36,361 nt of DNA from Roseburia sp. (GCA_003483745.1 DMYD01000032.1:1-36361); one strand, 5' to 3'; shown: positions 8,760-17,170, counted from the first letter of the stretch. Numbers and translations: made by a program. The notes: a model not told the origin generated them from the letters alone.

Positions 8760-10265
8760 ATGAGAGAAAAATATGAAAGTTTATCATTAGTCGTTTTGCG
8801 TGATCTGGCAAAGGCACGGGGATTGAAAAATATTTCTTCCATGAAGAAAAGTGATTTAGTCAATCGTATGCTTGAAGAAGATGCACGCAAACAAAAAGAG
8901 ACGGAGAGTATGCAGACGCAGGAAGAGCGCGGGGAGCGTGTGAAAGCAAAAGAGGGCACAGAGCGTTTAAAAGATCATGCACAGTCGAAAGAATATTCCA
9001 GAAAAAGGACGGAATATGTACCAAGGGAACGTGGGACAGATGCAGAGCGGCAGTCAAAAGAAAAAACAGAAGAGCCGGTAGAAACGCAGGAAAATCAGTC
9101 GGCGTCTGGAACGGCGGATGATACTATGATGAGCCTTGACAGTGGAATTACGGCAAATGGTATCTTAGAGGTTATGCCGGATGGATACGGATTTATCCGC
9201 TGTGAGAATTATCTTCCGGGTGAGCATGATGTGTATGTTTCACCATCACAGATCCGAAAGTTTAATTTAAAAACGGGAGATATTGTCTGTGGTAATACAA
9301 GAATCAAGACACAGCAGGAAAAGTTTTCGGCACTTTTATATGTGACCACGATCAATGGTTATCACCCGAGTGTGGCACAGAAGAGAAAGAGTTTTGAAGA
9401 TCTGACACCGATTTTCCCAAATGAGAGGATACGTTTAGAGCGACCGGGCTGCAGTGTTGCAATGCGTATTGTAGATCTTGTTTCACCGATTGGAAAGGGG
9501 CAGCGTGGTATGATCGTTTCCCAGCCAAAGGCAGGAAAGACTACGCTTTTAAAAGAGATTGCAAAATCAGTGACAGCAGGTAATCCGGATATGCATCTGA
9601 TCATCCTTCTGATCGATGAGAGACCGGAGGAGGTTACAGATATCAAGGAAGCCATTGCGGGCGATAATGTTGAGGTAATTTACTCTACTTTTGATGAACT
9701 CCCGGAACATCACAAACGTGTATCGGAGATGGTGCTTGGCCGTGCAAAACGTCTGGTAGAACACGGAAAAGATGTCATGATTCTTCTTGATAGTATCACA
9801 AGACTTGCAAGGGCATATAACCTTACGGTTCCACCAAGTGGACGTACCTTATCCGGAGGTCTTGATCCGGCGGCACTCCATATGCCAAAAAGATTCTTTG
9901 GTGCAGCGAGAAACATGCGTGAGGGAGGAAGCCTTACAATCCTTGCGACAGCGCTGGTTGATACCGGAAGCAAGATGGATGATGTTGTATTTGAGGAATT
10001 TAAGGGAACCGGTAACATGGAACTCGTGCTCGACAGAAAACTTTCGGAAAAGCGTGTATTTCCGGCAATCGATATCGTGAAATCGGGAACCAGAAGAGAA
10101 GATCTGCTGCTTGATTCCGAAGAACAGGAAGCAGTTGACATCATGCGAAAAGCAATCAATGGAATGCGCAAAGATGATGCCGTGGAGAATATTTTGAATA
10201 TGTTTGCGCGCACCAAAAATAATCGCGAATATATTAATATGGTAAAAAAGAACAGAATTATTTAA
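8760..10265 (+). CDS. rho: Transcription termination factor Rho
   Basis: This 501-aa hexameric RNA helicase terminates transcription. The N-terminal Rho_N/SAP-like helices (about 1-45) are followed by a charged Arg/Lys/Glu/Gln-rich insert (about 45-120), which many Firmicutes and Actinobacteria have and E. coli lacks. The cold-shock-like RNA-binding domain (about 128-200) contains DGYGFIR. The ATPase domain has Walker A with A258-G-K-T and Walker B ILLDSITRLARAYN, and the region FFGAARNMREGGSLTILATA covers the R-loop and neighbouring segments. AAGGAG at 8747-8752 fixes the start; an ATG four bases upstream is in another frame and stops at once. It opens the rho-rpmE-yqhQ-prmC-prfA block. Confidence 0.97.
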   Translation: MREKYESLSLVVLRDLAKARGLKNISSMKKSDLVNRMLEEDARKQKETESMQTQEERGERVKAKEGTERLKDHAQSKEYSRKRTEYVPRERGTDAERQSKEKTEEPVETQENQSASGTADDTMMSLDSGITANGILEVMPDGYGFIRCENYLPGEHDVYVSPSQIRKFNLKTGDIVCGNTRIKTQQEKFSALLYVTTINGYHPSVAQKRKSFEDLTPIFPNERIRLERPGCSVAMRIVDLVSPIGKGQRGMIVSQPKAGKTTLLKEIAKSVTAGNPDMHLIILLIDERPEEVTDIKEAIAGDNVEVIYSTFDELPEHHKRVSEMVLGRAKRLVEHGKDVMILLDSITRLARAYNLTVPPSGRTLSGGLDPAALHMPKRFFGAARNMREGGSLTILATALVDTGSKMDDVVFEEFKGTGNMELVLDRKLSEKRVFPAIDIVKSGTRREDLLLDSEEQEAVDIMRKAINGMRKDDAVENILNMFARTKNNREYINMVKKNRII

Positions 10266-10272
10266 AAATATC

Positions 10273-10301
10273 TTGATTTTTTTGAAATCGTATGTTACAC
10301 T
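10273..10301 (+). promoter_or_regulatory. Possible promoter for rpmE
   Basis: TTGATT (10273-10278) and TACACT (10296-10301) are separated by 17 bases, directly after rho. The -10 is weak. Confidence 0.4.
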
Positions 10302-10423
10302 GATTAAGCTGTTTATCGGGACTTTCCTTTGGAGTAAGTACCATATGCGGATCGGGCATACGGGTATAAAAGGATTGAACAGGCGAAACTAAATAACGAT
10401 AAGAACATAAAGAGGTGAAAATC
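10302..10423 (+). promoter_or_regulatory. rpmE leader, possibly structured
   Basis: About 120 bases precede rpmE without a gene. CCATATGC (10341-10348) can pair with GCATACGG (10356-10363) with one mismatch, giving a hairpin with a 7-base loop. Leaders of L31 genes are autoregulated in several phyla, but I cannot match this one to a described motif by eye. Confidence 0.3.
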
Positions 10424-10627
10424 ATGAGAGAAGGAATCCATCCAGATTATTATCAGGCAACAGTTACATGTAACTGCGGTAACACATTCGTAACAGGTTC
10501 TACAAAAGAGGATATCCACGTAGAAATTTGTTCCAAATGCCATCCGTTCTACACAGGACAGCAGAAATCTGCAAGAACTGACGGACGTATCGATAAGTTC
10601 AACAAGAAGTACGGCATTAACAAATAG
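10424..10627 (+). CDS. rpmE: 50S ribosomal protein L31, zinc-binding type
   Basis: This 67-aa ribosomal protein begins MREGIHPDYY, the usual L31 start. The cysteines in CNC and CSKC show that it is the zinc-containing form and not the cysteine-free paralogue expressed in zinc starvation. The start is ATG 10424, since AGAGGTG lies just upstream and the earlier GTG would add three foreign residues. It lies between rho and yqhQ and has its own terminator, so it is probably expressed partly on its own. Confidence 0.97.
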   Translation: MREGIHPDYYQATVTCNCGNTFVTGSTKEDIHVEICSKCHPFYTGQQKSARTDGRIDKFNKKYGINK

Positions 10628-10652
10628 TACGCAAGTGAACATGGTTAAAGAT

Positions 10653-10687
10653 AAGGTTGAGGTTTATTTAATCTCAACCTTTTTTTA
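10653..10687 (+). terminator. Rho-independent terminator after rpmE
   Basis: AAGGTTGAG (10653-10661) pairs perfectly with CTCAACCTT (10673-10681) and the stem runs into seven T residues. It lies 25 bases after the rpmE stop. Confidence 0.92.
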
Positions 10688-10743
10688 GAGCGTCGGATGA
10701 TTTTATTCGTTAATTTCGTGAAAACCGACAGGAATGGAAAACA

Positions 10744-10785
10744 GTGTGAAAATCTTCTTTTTCACACATAAGAATGGAGATTAAC
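10744..10785 (+). promoter_or_regulatory. Hairpin/SD cassette, copy 2 (before yqhQ)
   Basis: GTGTGAAAA (10744-10752) and TTTTCACAC (10759-10767) form a 9-bp stem with a TCTTCT loop. They are followed by ATAAGAATGGAG and the ATG at 10786. A partial upstream copy, GGAATGGA, lies just before the stem (10731-10738 region). The loop differs from copies 1 and 3 while the stem is kept, which suggests selection on pairing. Confidence 0.75.
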
Positions 10786-11766
10786 ATGAGATATTCCGGG
10801 ATTGGCGGACAGGCAGTCATGGAAGGTGTGATGATGAAAAATCAGGAAAAATACGCCGTAGCTGTCAGAAAGCCAGATGGGGAAATTGCACTTGAGGTTT
10901 CCGAATATAAAGGTATTATAAAAAATAAGAAAATCAGAAACATGCCGGTCTTACGCGGTGTGTTCAGTTTTATAGAGTCGTTGTACCTGGGTGTTGCAAC
11001 GTTGACGTTTTCCGCTTCTTTTTTTGAGGAAGAAGAAACGGACCAGAAAGAAAAGACAAAGAAACAGCGTGAGAAAAAAGTATTGACAGAAGAGCAGCAG
11101 AAAAGACAGGACAGCCTGATGATGGGTGGTACGGTTGCATTTTCCATTGTTCTTGCTGTCGCGATATTTATGATTCTTCCATATTATATATCTGTATTTT
11201 TTCAGAAGTTTACAGATTCCTATATGCTGATCGCTGTTTTAGAGGGGCTGATCCGTCTGGCGATTTTTATCGGGTATGTGGCAGCGATTTCGCTGATGCC
11301 TGATATTAAACGGGTTTACATGTATCATGGTGCGGAGCATAAGTGCATTAACTGTATTGAGCACGGAATGGATCTTACTGTAGAGAATGTGAGAAAAAGT
11401 TCCAGATTACATAAGCGTTGTGGAACCAGTTTCCTGTTGATCGTTATGATCATCAGTATTTTCTTTTTCATGTTTATCCATGTGGATTCGAGAGTGTTAA
11501 GACTGGTACTTCGTCTTGTGCTGATTCCGGTGATTGCAGGTGTGTCTTATGAATTTATAAGGCTTGCAGGACGCAGCGACAATGCGCTTATCAATCTGCT
11601 CAGTAAACCGGGACTTCTGTTACAGCATATCACTACGAAGGAGCCGGAAGATGACATGATCGAGGTAGGCATGGCATCTGTGGAGGCTGTGTTTGACTGG
11701 AAGACTTATGTGGAAGAAATAAGGCAAGAGGACAGTGGAGAACATGACATATCGGGAAGCAATTAA
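10786..11766 (+). CDS. yqhQ: DUF1385 membrane protein (YqhQ-like)
   Basis: This 326-aa membrane protein begins MRYSGIGGQAVMEGVMM, a signature of the DUF1385/YqhQ family. A charged Glu/Lys-rich segment (about 80-105) is followed by roughly four to five membrane spans and the conserved YHGAEHKCINCIEHG loop, which has His and Cys residues that could bind metal. Its biochemical role is not established. ATG 10786 is preferred to ATG 10774 because the earlier codon lies within the AATGGAG ribosome site. It overlaps prmC by about 23 bases and so is probably translationally coupled to it. Confidence 0.88.
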   Translation: MRYSGIGGQAVMEGVMMKNQEKYAVAVRKPDGEIALEVSEYKGIIKNKKIRNMPVLRGVFSFIESLYLGVATLTFSASFFEEEETDQKEKTKKQREKKVLTEEQQKRQDSLMMGGTVAFSIVLAVAIFMILPYYISVFFQKFTDSYMLIAVLEGLIRLAIFIGYVAAISLMPDIKRVYMYHGAEHKCINCIEHGMDLTVENVRKSSRLHKRCGTSFLLIVMIISIFFFMFIHVDSRVLRLVLRLVLIPVIAGVSYEFIRLAGRSDNALINLLSKPGLLLQHITTKEPEDDMIEVGMASVEAVFDWKTYVEEIRQEDSGEHDISGSN

Positions 11767-12589
11767 TCTCGGTGAGAAAGTCTTAAATATGGCAGATGTG
11801 GCAGATGCAAAAATTGATGCATGGCTGCTGTTAGAGATGGTCTGTAAGATTGACCGCAGTTTTTATTATCTGCATATGGAGGACGAGGTCGCTGAGGAAC
11901 AGTTAAGTGAATATGAGATTGCATTGCGCAAACGTGCAGAACATGTGCCGTTACAATATATTGTCGGTGAAGCAGAGTTTATGGGATTGAAATTTAAGGT
12001 CAATTCCAATGTGCTGATTCCAAGACAGGATACGGAGACTCTGGTGGAAGAGACCCTGAAGGTTGTAAAACCGGGAATGAAGGTACTTGATATGTGCACA
12101 GGTTCCGGCTGTATTATTGTCAGTATTGTGCATAATATACCGGAGGTGGAAGGCGTAGCAACAGATATTTCCAAACAGGCACTTCTTGTGGCAAAGGAAA
12201 ATGCAAAGTTAAACCAGGTTTCGGTTACATTTGAGCGCAGTGATCTGTTTGACAATGTGACAGGAACATATGATGTGATCGTTTCGAATCCGCCTTATAT
12301 TAGAACCGGGGAAGTGGTAAAGCTCATGCCGGAGGTACAGGAGTTTGAACCGATGGAGGCATTGGACGGCAAAGAGGACGGTTTATATTTTTATAGAAAG
12401 ATTATCAAAGAATGTAAGTCATATCTGAAACCGGGAGGACACATTTTGTTTGAGATCGGTTACGATCAGGGCGAAGCAGTGTCCGGGCTTTTAAAAGAAG
12501 CAGGTTTTAAAAACGTGGCGGTTATCAAAGATTTGGCACACAATGATCGTGTTGTAACAGGAATGGAGGATATATGTTTGATAAATTAG
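11744..12589 (+). CDS. prmC: Release factor glutamine N5-methyltransferase
   Basis: This 281-aa SAM-dependent enzyme methylates the Gln of the GGQ motif in release factors RF1 and RF2. The N-terminal helical domain (about 1-80) binds the release factor. The Rossmann domain contains the SAM loop VLDMCTGSGCI and the catalytic NPPY at 182-185. ATG 11744 is preferred over GTG 11735, since AAGAGGA is better spaced for it and the protein then begins MTYREAI. It overlaps yqhQ upstream and its last 16 bases overlap its substrate gene prfA. Confidence 0.95.
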   Translation: MTYREAINLGEKVLNMADVADAKIDAWLLLEMVCKIDRSFYYLHMEDEVAEEQLSEYEIALRKRAEHVPLQYIVGEAEFMGLKFKVNSNVLIPRQDTETLVEETLKVVKPGMKVLDMCTGSGCIIVSIVHNIPEVEGVATDISKQALLVAKENAKLNQVSVTFERSDLFDNVTGTYDVIVSNPPYIRTGEVVKLMPEVQEFEPMEALDGKEDGLYFYRKIIKECKSYLKPGGHILFEIGYDQGEAVSGLLKEAGFKNVAVIKDLAHNDRVVTGMEDICLIN

Positions 12590-13650
12590 AGGATTTACTG
12601 ATCCGTTTTGAAGAATTAATGAGTGAATTAAGTGAGCCGGATGTGGCAAATGATCCGGTACGTTTCCGCAAACTGATGAAAGAACAGAGTGATCTGGCAC
12701 CAATCGTAAATGCTTACAAAGAGTATAAACAATGCAAACAGAACATCGAGGATTCCCTTGCTTTACTTGAGGAAGAGTCTGATGAGGAGATGCGCGAGCT
12801 TGCAAAGGAAGAATTGAACGATTCTAAGGCAAGAGTGGAAGAATTAGAAAAAGAGTTAAAGATTCTTTTGCTTCCGAAAGACCCGAATGATGACAAGAAC
12901 GTTATTGTTGAGATCCGTGCAGGCGCCGGCGGTGATGAGGCAGCTTTATTTGCAGCTGAGATCTATCGTATGTATCTGCATTATGCAGAGAGCAGAAACT
13001 GGAAAACAGAGATCATGGAAGCAGATGAGACCGGTATCGGCGGTATGAAGAGCGTTACTTTTATGTTGAGTGGGCAGGGTGCTTATTCTGTTATGAAGTA
13101 TGAGTCTGGCGTACACCGTGTACAGCGTGTGCCGGAGACAGAGTCTGGCGGACGTATCCATACTTCCACCATCACCGTTGCCGTGATGCCGGAGGCTGAG
13201 GAAGTGGACGTACAGATTGACGACAAAGATATCCGTATTGATGTCTGCCGTGCATCCGGTGCCGGTGGCCAGTGTGTCAATACGACAGACTCTGCCGTGC
13301 GACTGACACATATCCCGACTGGAATTGTGATCTACAGCCAGACAGAAAAATCACAGATCCAGAACAAGGCAAAAGCGTTCGCCCTGCTGCGTACCAAACT
13401 GTACGACTTAGAGCAGCAGAAGGCTCACGACGCAGAAGCAGAGCTTCGCAAGAGCCAGGTCGGAACCGGTGACCGTTCCGAGAAGATCCGTACCTATAAC
13501 TTCCCACAGGGACGTGTGACGGATCACAGAATCAATCTTACACTGTACAAACTCGATAAGATCATGAACGGGGATATCCAGGAGATTATTGACGCATGTA
13601 TCGCAGCAGACCAGGCAGCGAAGCTGGCGAAGATGAATGAGAATGCGTAA
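12574..13650 (+). CDS. prfA: Peptide chain release factor 1
   Basis: This 358-aa factor reads UAA and UAG codons. The PET tripeptide in VQRVPETESGGR matches the PxT stop-recognition motif of RF1, which separates it from RF2 (SPF). The catalytic GGQ is at 231-233. GGAGG at about 12563-12568 precedes ATG 12574 inside prmC. The C-terminal tail (DQAAKLAKMNENA) recurs in part at 15263-15287, on the far side of the ATPase gene. Confidence 0.97.
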   Translation: MFDKLEDLLIRFEELMSELSEPDVANDPVRFRKLMKEQSDLAPIVNAYKEYKQCKQNIEDSLALLEEESDEEMRELAKEELNDSKARVEELEKELKILLLPKDPNDDKNVIVEIRAGAGGDEAALFAAEIYRMYLHYAESRNWKTEIMEADETGIGGMKSVTFMLSGQGAYSVMKYESGVHRVQRVPETESGGRIHTSTITVAVMPEAEEVDVQIDDKDIRIDVCRASGAGGQCVNTTDSAVRLTHIPTGIVIYSQTEKSQIQNKAKAFALLRTKLYDLEQQKAHDAEAELRKSQVGTGDRSEKIRTYNFPQGRVTDHRINLTLYKLDKIMNGDIQEIIDACIAADQAAKLAKMNENA

Positions 13651-13685
13651 AAAACAAAAGTCATCGGAGAATATCCTATGAATTT

Positions 13686-13716
13686 AAGGAACCAGAGATT
13701 ACCTCTGGTTCCTTTC
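13686..13716. terminator. Probable bidirectional terminator between prfA and ATPase gene
   Basis: AAGGAACCAGAG (13686-13697) and CTCTGGTTCCTT (13703-13714) form a perfect 12-bp stem with a 5-base loop. It lies between two convergent genes. The T runs on both sides are short, so termination may be only partial. Confidence 0.7.
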
Positions 13717-13730
13717 CGTATATTCTGTTT

Positions 13731-15050
13731 TTATTCTGAGATTAGCCAGTCGAGCAGGTTGATTGATTTTATGCCATCATAGGAAGAATCTATGCCTGTA
13801 TTTAAGGAAAGAACGATTTTTTCATAGTTATCGCTGATTTTTTTGAGTGGTGCTAATTCCCGGCTACGAACATCTTCGCTTGTCATTGATTCTGTGACCT
13901 GAACATAAAGTTTGTTGTCTGCCTTTGTTGCAATAAAATCCACTTCGAAATTACCAACTTTACCTATAGAAACATCATAGCCTCGACGAATCAGTTCAAA
14001 GTAAACAATGTTTTCTATTGCATGACCGCTGTCACGATCTCTGAATCCAAGCAGATAGTTTCGAAGTCCGATATCGACAATATAGTATTTGCCAAGAGTG
14101 CGTAAATATTCCTTTCCTTTGATATCAAATCTTTTGATGTCGTAGAAAAAATATGACTCTAGAAGTGCATTCACATAAGCCTGAACAGTGTGAACACTTG
14201 GGGTTCCTTTTCGCTTCCCGTTTTCAAGAAGTCCTTCATTTACCAAGGTGTTGCCGATAGAAGAAACAGAGATGTTGCTTCCAATGTTATCAGCAAGGAA
14301 CATGATAATCTTTTTTAAAAGGACAGGGTCAGTGATTTTTTTCTGAGCTCTGCGACTTTCACGTTCGAGAATGTCTCTCATAATAACGGTAGAGTAGATA
14401 CCTTCAAGCAGTACCAGTGCTTTTTCCTGATCTAAGCCTATGTCAGCAATCCCTGGCATGCCGCCAAATCGCATATATGCATCGAAAACTTCACGAAGTT
14501 CATAATGTTCTCCTGCTTTATCAAAGACTTGTTTGCGTGTACCACCCAAAGCACTCTTCATTTCTCTTATTTCAAAATTATGAAACGTTATAAATTCAGA
14601 GAAAGATAAAGGCAGCATCTTTATTTCTACACATCTGCCAGATAAATAAGTGGCATATTCAGAGGAGAGCATATAGGCATTTGAGCCGGTGACATAAATA
14701 TCGCAGTTGAAGTCGACGCGGAAAGAGTTAACAGCATCCTCCCAGTCAGGAACACGCTGAACCTCATCAAAAAAGAGGTACATTCTTTTATTTGGTACGA
14801 TATGTTGTTTGACATATTCGTAGAAAGAGTCACTATTCATATTTTTATAAGCGTGTGACTCAAAATTCATTTCCAGAATCTGATTGTCAGTAACCCCATT
14901 TTCCTTCAGGTGGAGAGTCATTAATTTTAACAGGCTGGATTTGCCACATCTACGGATTCCAGTAACAACCTTCACTGGTTCGGTGTCTTGAAATGCTATA
15001 ATCTTATTCAGATATAAATCTCTTTTTTTGAGTTCATGAGTATCGATCAT
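13731..15050 (-). CDS. AAA ATPase with DUF4143 nuclease-like C-terminus
   Basis: This 439-aa protein has Walker A GIRRCGKS at 31-38, a Walker B region YLFFDEVQRVPDWE, and a C-terminal DUF4143 part with VDFIATK...LYVQV, a PD-(D/E)xK-like core. Such AAA_14/DUF4143 proteins are common and sporadic in anaerobes. Their role is unclear, although links to mobile DNA or toxin-like functions have been proposed. The start at 15050 is set by AAGGAGG about 10 bases upstream; longer frames reach into unrelated upstream DNA. It is the only minus-strand gene between prfA and glnS, and a copy of the prfA tail on its far side suggests later insertion. Confidence 0.85.
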   Translation of the reverse strand: MIDTHELKKRDLYLNKIIAFQDTEPVKVVTGIRRCGKSSLLKLMTLHLKENGVTDNQILEMNFESHAYKNMNSDSFYEYVKQHIVPNKRMYLFFDEVQRVPDWEDAVNSFRVDFNCDIYVTGSNAYMLSSEYATYLSGRCVEIKMLPLSFSEFITFHNFEIREMKSALGGTRKQVFDKAGEHYELREVFDAYMRFGGMPGIADIGLDQEKALVLLEGIYSTVIMRDILERESRRAQKKITDPVLLKKIIMFLADNIGSNISVSSIGNTLVNEGLLENGKRKGTPSVHTVQAYVNALLESYFFYDIKRFDIKGKEYLRTLGKYYIVDIGLRNYLLGFRDRDSGHAIENIVYFELIRRGYDVSIGKVGNFEVDFIATKADNKLYVQVTESMTSEDVRSRELAPLKKISDNYEKIVLSLNTGIDSSYDGIKSINLLDWLISE

Positions 15051-15073
15051 TTGACGTACCTCCTTGTGGTGGT

Positions 15074-15102
15074 AGTATAGCATAAATTTATGAAAAAATA
15101 AA
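15074..15102 (-). promoter_or_regulatory. Promoter of ATPase gene
   Basis: Read on the minus strand, TTTATT and TATACT are separated by 17 bases, and TGC directly before TATACT gives an extended -10. It ends about 24 bases before the start codon. Confidence 0.6.
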
Positions 15103-15115
15103 GTTTGTGCACTAA

Positions 15116-15152
15116 AATGCAAAAACTTAAAAAAAATGACATTTTTTGCATT
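15116..15152. repeat. 10-bp inverted repeat upstream of ATPase promoter
   Basis: AATGCAAAAA (15116-15125) and TTTTTGCATT (15143-15152) are perfect inverted copies 17 bases apart, just upstream of the minus-strand -35. It could be an operator. The AT-rich composition lowers the weight of this call. Confidence 0.4.
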
Positions 15153-15262
15153 ATAAAATAGCTGGAAACATATAGGATGGAATAACAAATACAGAGCTGC
15201 AGTATATGTGATGATAGTAGTTATAGCTGTGGAAGCAATTATTTGCTCCATACATCCTCCGG

Positions 15263-15287
15263 CCAGGCAGCGAAGATGAATGAAAAT
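15263..15287 (+). repeat. Duplicated fragment of the prfA 3' end
   Basis: CCAGGCAGCGAAG followed by ATGAATGAAAAT matches prfA 13611-13623 and 13633-13644, with a 9-base in-frame gap and one mismatch. In the prfA frame it reads QAAKMNEN and then a stop, against QAAKLAKMNENA in the real gene. Confidence 0.7.
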
Positions 15288-15337
15288 TAAGGATAAATAA
15301 TTTCTTACCAAAATCCCCAATTCATGCTATATTTTAC

Positions 15338-15366
15338 TTGCACCCAAGCGGTGTATCATGTATGAT
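15338..15366 (+). promoter_or_regulatory. Promoter of glnS
   Basis: TTGCAC (15338-15343) and TATGAT (15361-15366) are separated by 17 bases. The transcript would begin near 15373, giving a leader of about 110 bases. Confidence 0.65.
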
Positions 15367-15421
15367 ATAATGAGCGTAAGTGAGTCAGCATATTTGAATG
15401 ATTGACGAGCGGCGAATGTTG

Positions 15422-15446
15422 ATCATGTGCTGATTTTGCACATGAT
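15422..15446 (+). promoter_or_regulatory. 9-bp hairpin in glnS leader
   Basis: ATCATGTGC and GCACATGAT are perfect inverted copies around a 7-base TGATTTT loop. There is no T run after it, so it is not a terminator. It may be an operator or an RNA stem that affects translation of glnS. Confidence 0.5.
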
Positions 15447-15481
15447 ATAGCATGAGTTGTTATATGAGGAGGACAGACATC

Positions 15482-17170
15482 ATGGAGAACGAGAATGTCT
15501 CAAAGAATTTTATCGAACAGTTTATTGATCAGGATATAGAGGAAGGACATTGCAAAACCGTCCATACAAGATTTCCGCCGGAGCCGAACGGATATCTTCA
15601 TATCGGACATGCCAAGTCCATACTTTTAAATTCAGGTCTTGCGCAGAAATATAATGGAAAATTCAATTTAAGATTTGATGATACGAACCCGACAAAAGAA
15701 AAAACAGAGTTTGTTGAGGCAATCAAAGAGGATATCAAATGGCTTGGTGCGGACTGGGAGGACAGACTGTTCTTCGCATCCGATTATTTTGACCAGATGT
15801 ATGAAGCAGCAGTAAAGCTGATCCAAAAAGGAAAAGCATATGTTTCGGATCTGAGTGCAGATGAGATCCGTGAGTACCGCGGTACACTGACAGAGCCGGG
15901 AAAAGAAGATCCGGCGAGCTGCAGAAGTGTGGAAGAGAATCTTGCTTTATTTGAAGACATGAAAAACGGTAAATTTGCCGATGGAGAAAAAGTGCTCCGC
16001 GCAAGAATCGATATGACATCTTCTAACATCAATATGAGAGATCCGGTTATTTATCGTGTCGCACATATGACACACCACAGAACCGGAGACAAATGGTGCA
16101 TCTATCCGATGTACGATTTTGCACATCCAATAGAGGATGCCATCGAGGGAATTACCCATTCTATCTGTACGCTTGAATTCGAAGACCACAGACCGCTCTA
16201 TAACTGGGTAATTGACGAGGTCGGCAAAGATATGATCCCGGACAAAGATGAGATGCCGCCGAGACAGATTGAGTTTGCAAAACTATATTTAACGAATGTC
16301 GTAACCGGAAAAAGATACATCAAACGTCTCGTGGAGGAAGGTATCGTAGACGGCTGGGATGATCCGCGTCTCGTGTCGATCGCAGCACTCCGCAGAAGGG
16401 GATTTACACCGGAATCCTTAAAAATGTTTGTGGAACTCTGTGGTATTTCCAAGGCGAACAGTTCTGTGGATTATGCCATGTTAGAGTACTGTATCCGTGA
16501 AGATTTAAAGATGAAACGTCCTCGTATGATGGCTGTCTTAGATCCGGTCAAAGTTGTGATCGACAACTATCCGGAGGGAGAAACAGAGTATCTTGAGGTA
16601 GTTAATAACCTTGAAAATGAGGAGCTTGGTGTGCGTAAGGTTCCATTCTCACGCGAACTTTATATTGATCGTGAAGATTTTATGGAGGAGCCGCCAAAGA
16701 AATATTTCCGTATGTTCCCAGGCAATGAAGTGCGTCTGATGAACGCATATTTTGTGACTTGCAACAGTTTTGTGAAGGATGAAAACGGAGTGGTAACGGA
16801 GATTCACTGTACCTATGATCCGGCATCCAAAGGCGGCAACAGTCCGGACGGACGTAAAGTAAAAGGAACAATCCAGTGGGTATCTGCTGCACAGGCAATT
16901 CCGGCTGAAATCCGTCTCTATGAAAATATTGTAGATGAGGAAAAAGGAGTGTATAATGAGGACGGAAGTCTGAATCTGAATCCAAATTCTCTCACTGTTT
17001 TGAAAAACTGTGTTGTTGAGGAAAATTTAAAAAATGCAAAAGCATACGACAGTTTCCAGTTTGTAAGACAGGGATTCTTCTGTGTGGATGCAAAAGATTC
17101 GGCCGCAGATCATCTGGTATTTAACCGGATCGTTTCACTTAAGAGCTCATTTAAACTGCCTAATGCATAG
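15482..17170 (+). CDS. glnS: Glutaminyl-tRNA synthetase
   Basis: This 562-aa class I synthetase charges tRNA-Gln. The N-terminal catalytic fold shows PPEPNGYLHIGH with HIGH at 40-43 and the GlnRS-type NLRFDDTNP. The C-terminal half has the beta-barrel anticodon-binding domains. The expected second signature (MSK in E. coli GlnRS) reads V-T-G-K-R at 274-278, so the catalytic Lys is kept while the Met-Ser pair is not. The start at 15482 follows GAGGAGG by about ten bases; the earlier in-frame TTG lies within the leader. It has its own promoter and is followed closely by the DUF2225 gene. Confidence 0.94.
   Translation: MENENVSKNFIEQFIDQDIEEGHCKTVHTRFPPEPNGYLHIGHAKSILLNSGLAQKYNGKFNLRFDDTNPTKEKTEFVEAIKEDIKWLGADWEDRLFFASDYFDQMYEAAVKLIQKGKAYVSDLSADEIREYRGTLTEPGKEDPASCRSVEENLALFEDMKNGKFADGEKVLRARIDMTSSNINMRDPVIYRVAHMTHHRTGDKWCIYPMYDFAHPIEDAIEGITHSICTLEFEDHRPLYNWVIDEVGKDMIPDKDEMPPRQIEFAKLYLTNVVTGKRYIKRLVEEGIVDGWDDPRLVSIAALRRRGFTPESLKMFVELCGISKANSSVDYAMLEYCIREDLKMKRPRMMAVLDPVKVVIDNYPEGETEYLEVVNNLENEELGVRKVPFSRELYIDREDFMEEPPKKYFRMFPGNEVRLMNAYFVTCNSFVKDENGVVTEIHCTYDPASKGGNSPDGRKVKGTIQWVSAAQAIPAEIRLYENIVDEEKGVYNEDGSLNLNPNSLTVLKNCVVEENLKNAKAYDSFQFVRQGFFCVDAKDSAADHLVFNRIVSLKSSFKLPNA

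Larger units (their letters stand above)
15051..15481. other. Gap between ATPase gene and glnS
   Basis: About 430 bases without a gene. In order it holds the ATPase promoter (minus), a 10-bp inverted repeat, a duplicated prfA-tail fragment, the glnS promoter and a 9-bp hairpin in the glnS leader. I found no T-box consensus before glnS. Confidence 0.6.

Noticed and set aside
9710..10216. Minus-strand 168-codon frame inside rho
   Set aside because: Shadow of the conserved Rho ATPase domain; no initiation signals and no known protein pattern.
13686..13716. Stem after prfA as a new regulatory RNA
   Set aside because: Position between convergent genes and the perfect stem are explained by a shared, if weak, terminator.
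15051..15320. N-terminal extension of the DUF4143 ATPase up to 15320
   Set aside because: AAGGAGG lies just before 15050, family-like sequence begins there, and the extension reads antisense through the prfA-tail copy and promoter.
15373..15481. T-box riboswitch before glnS
   Set aside because: No T-box consensus (AGGGTGGNACCGCG-like) and no terminator; only a 9-bp stem is present.
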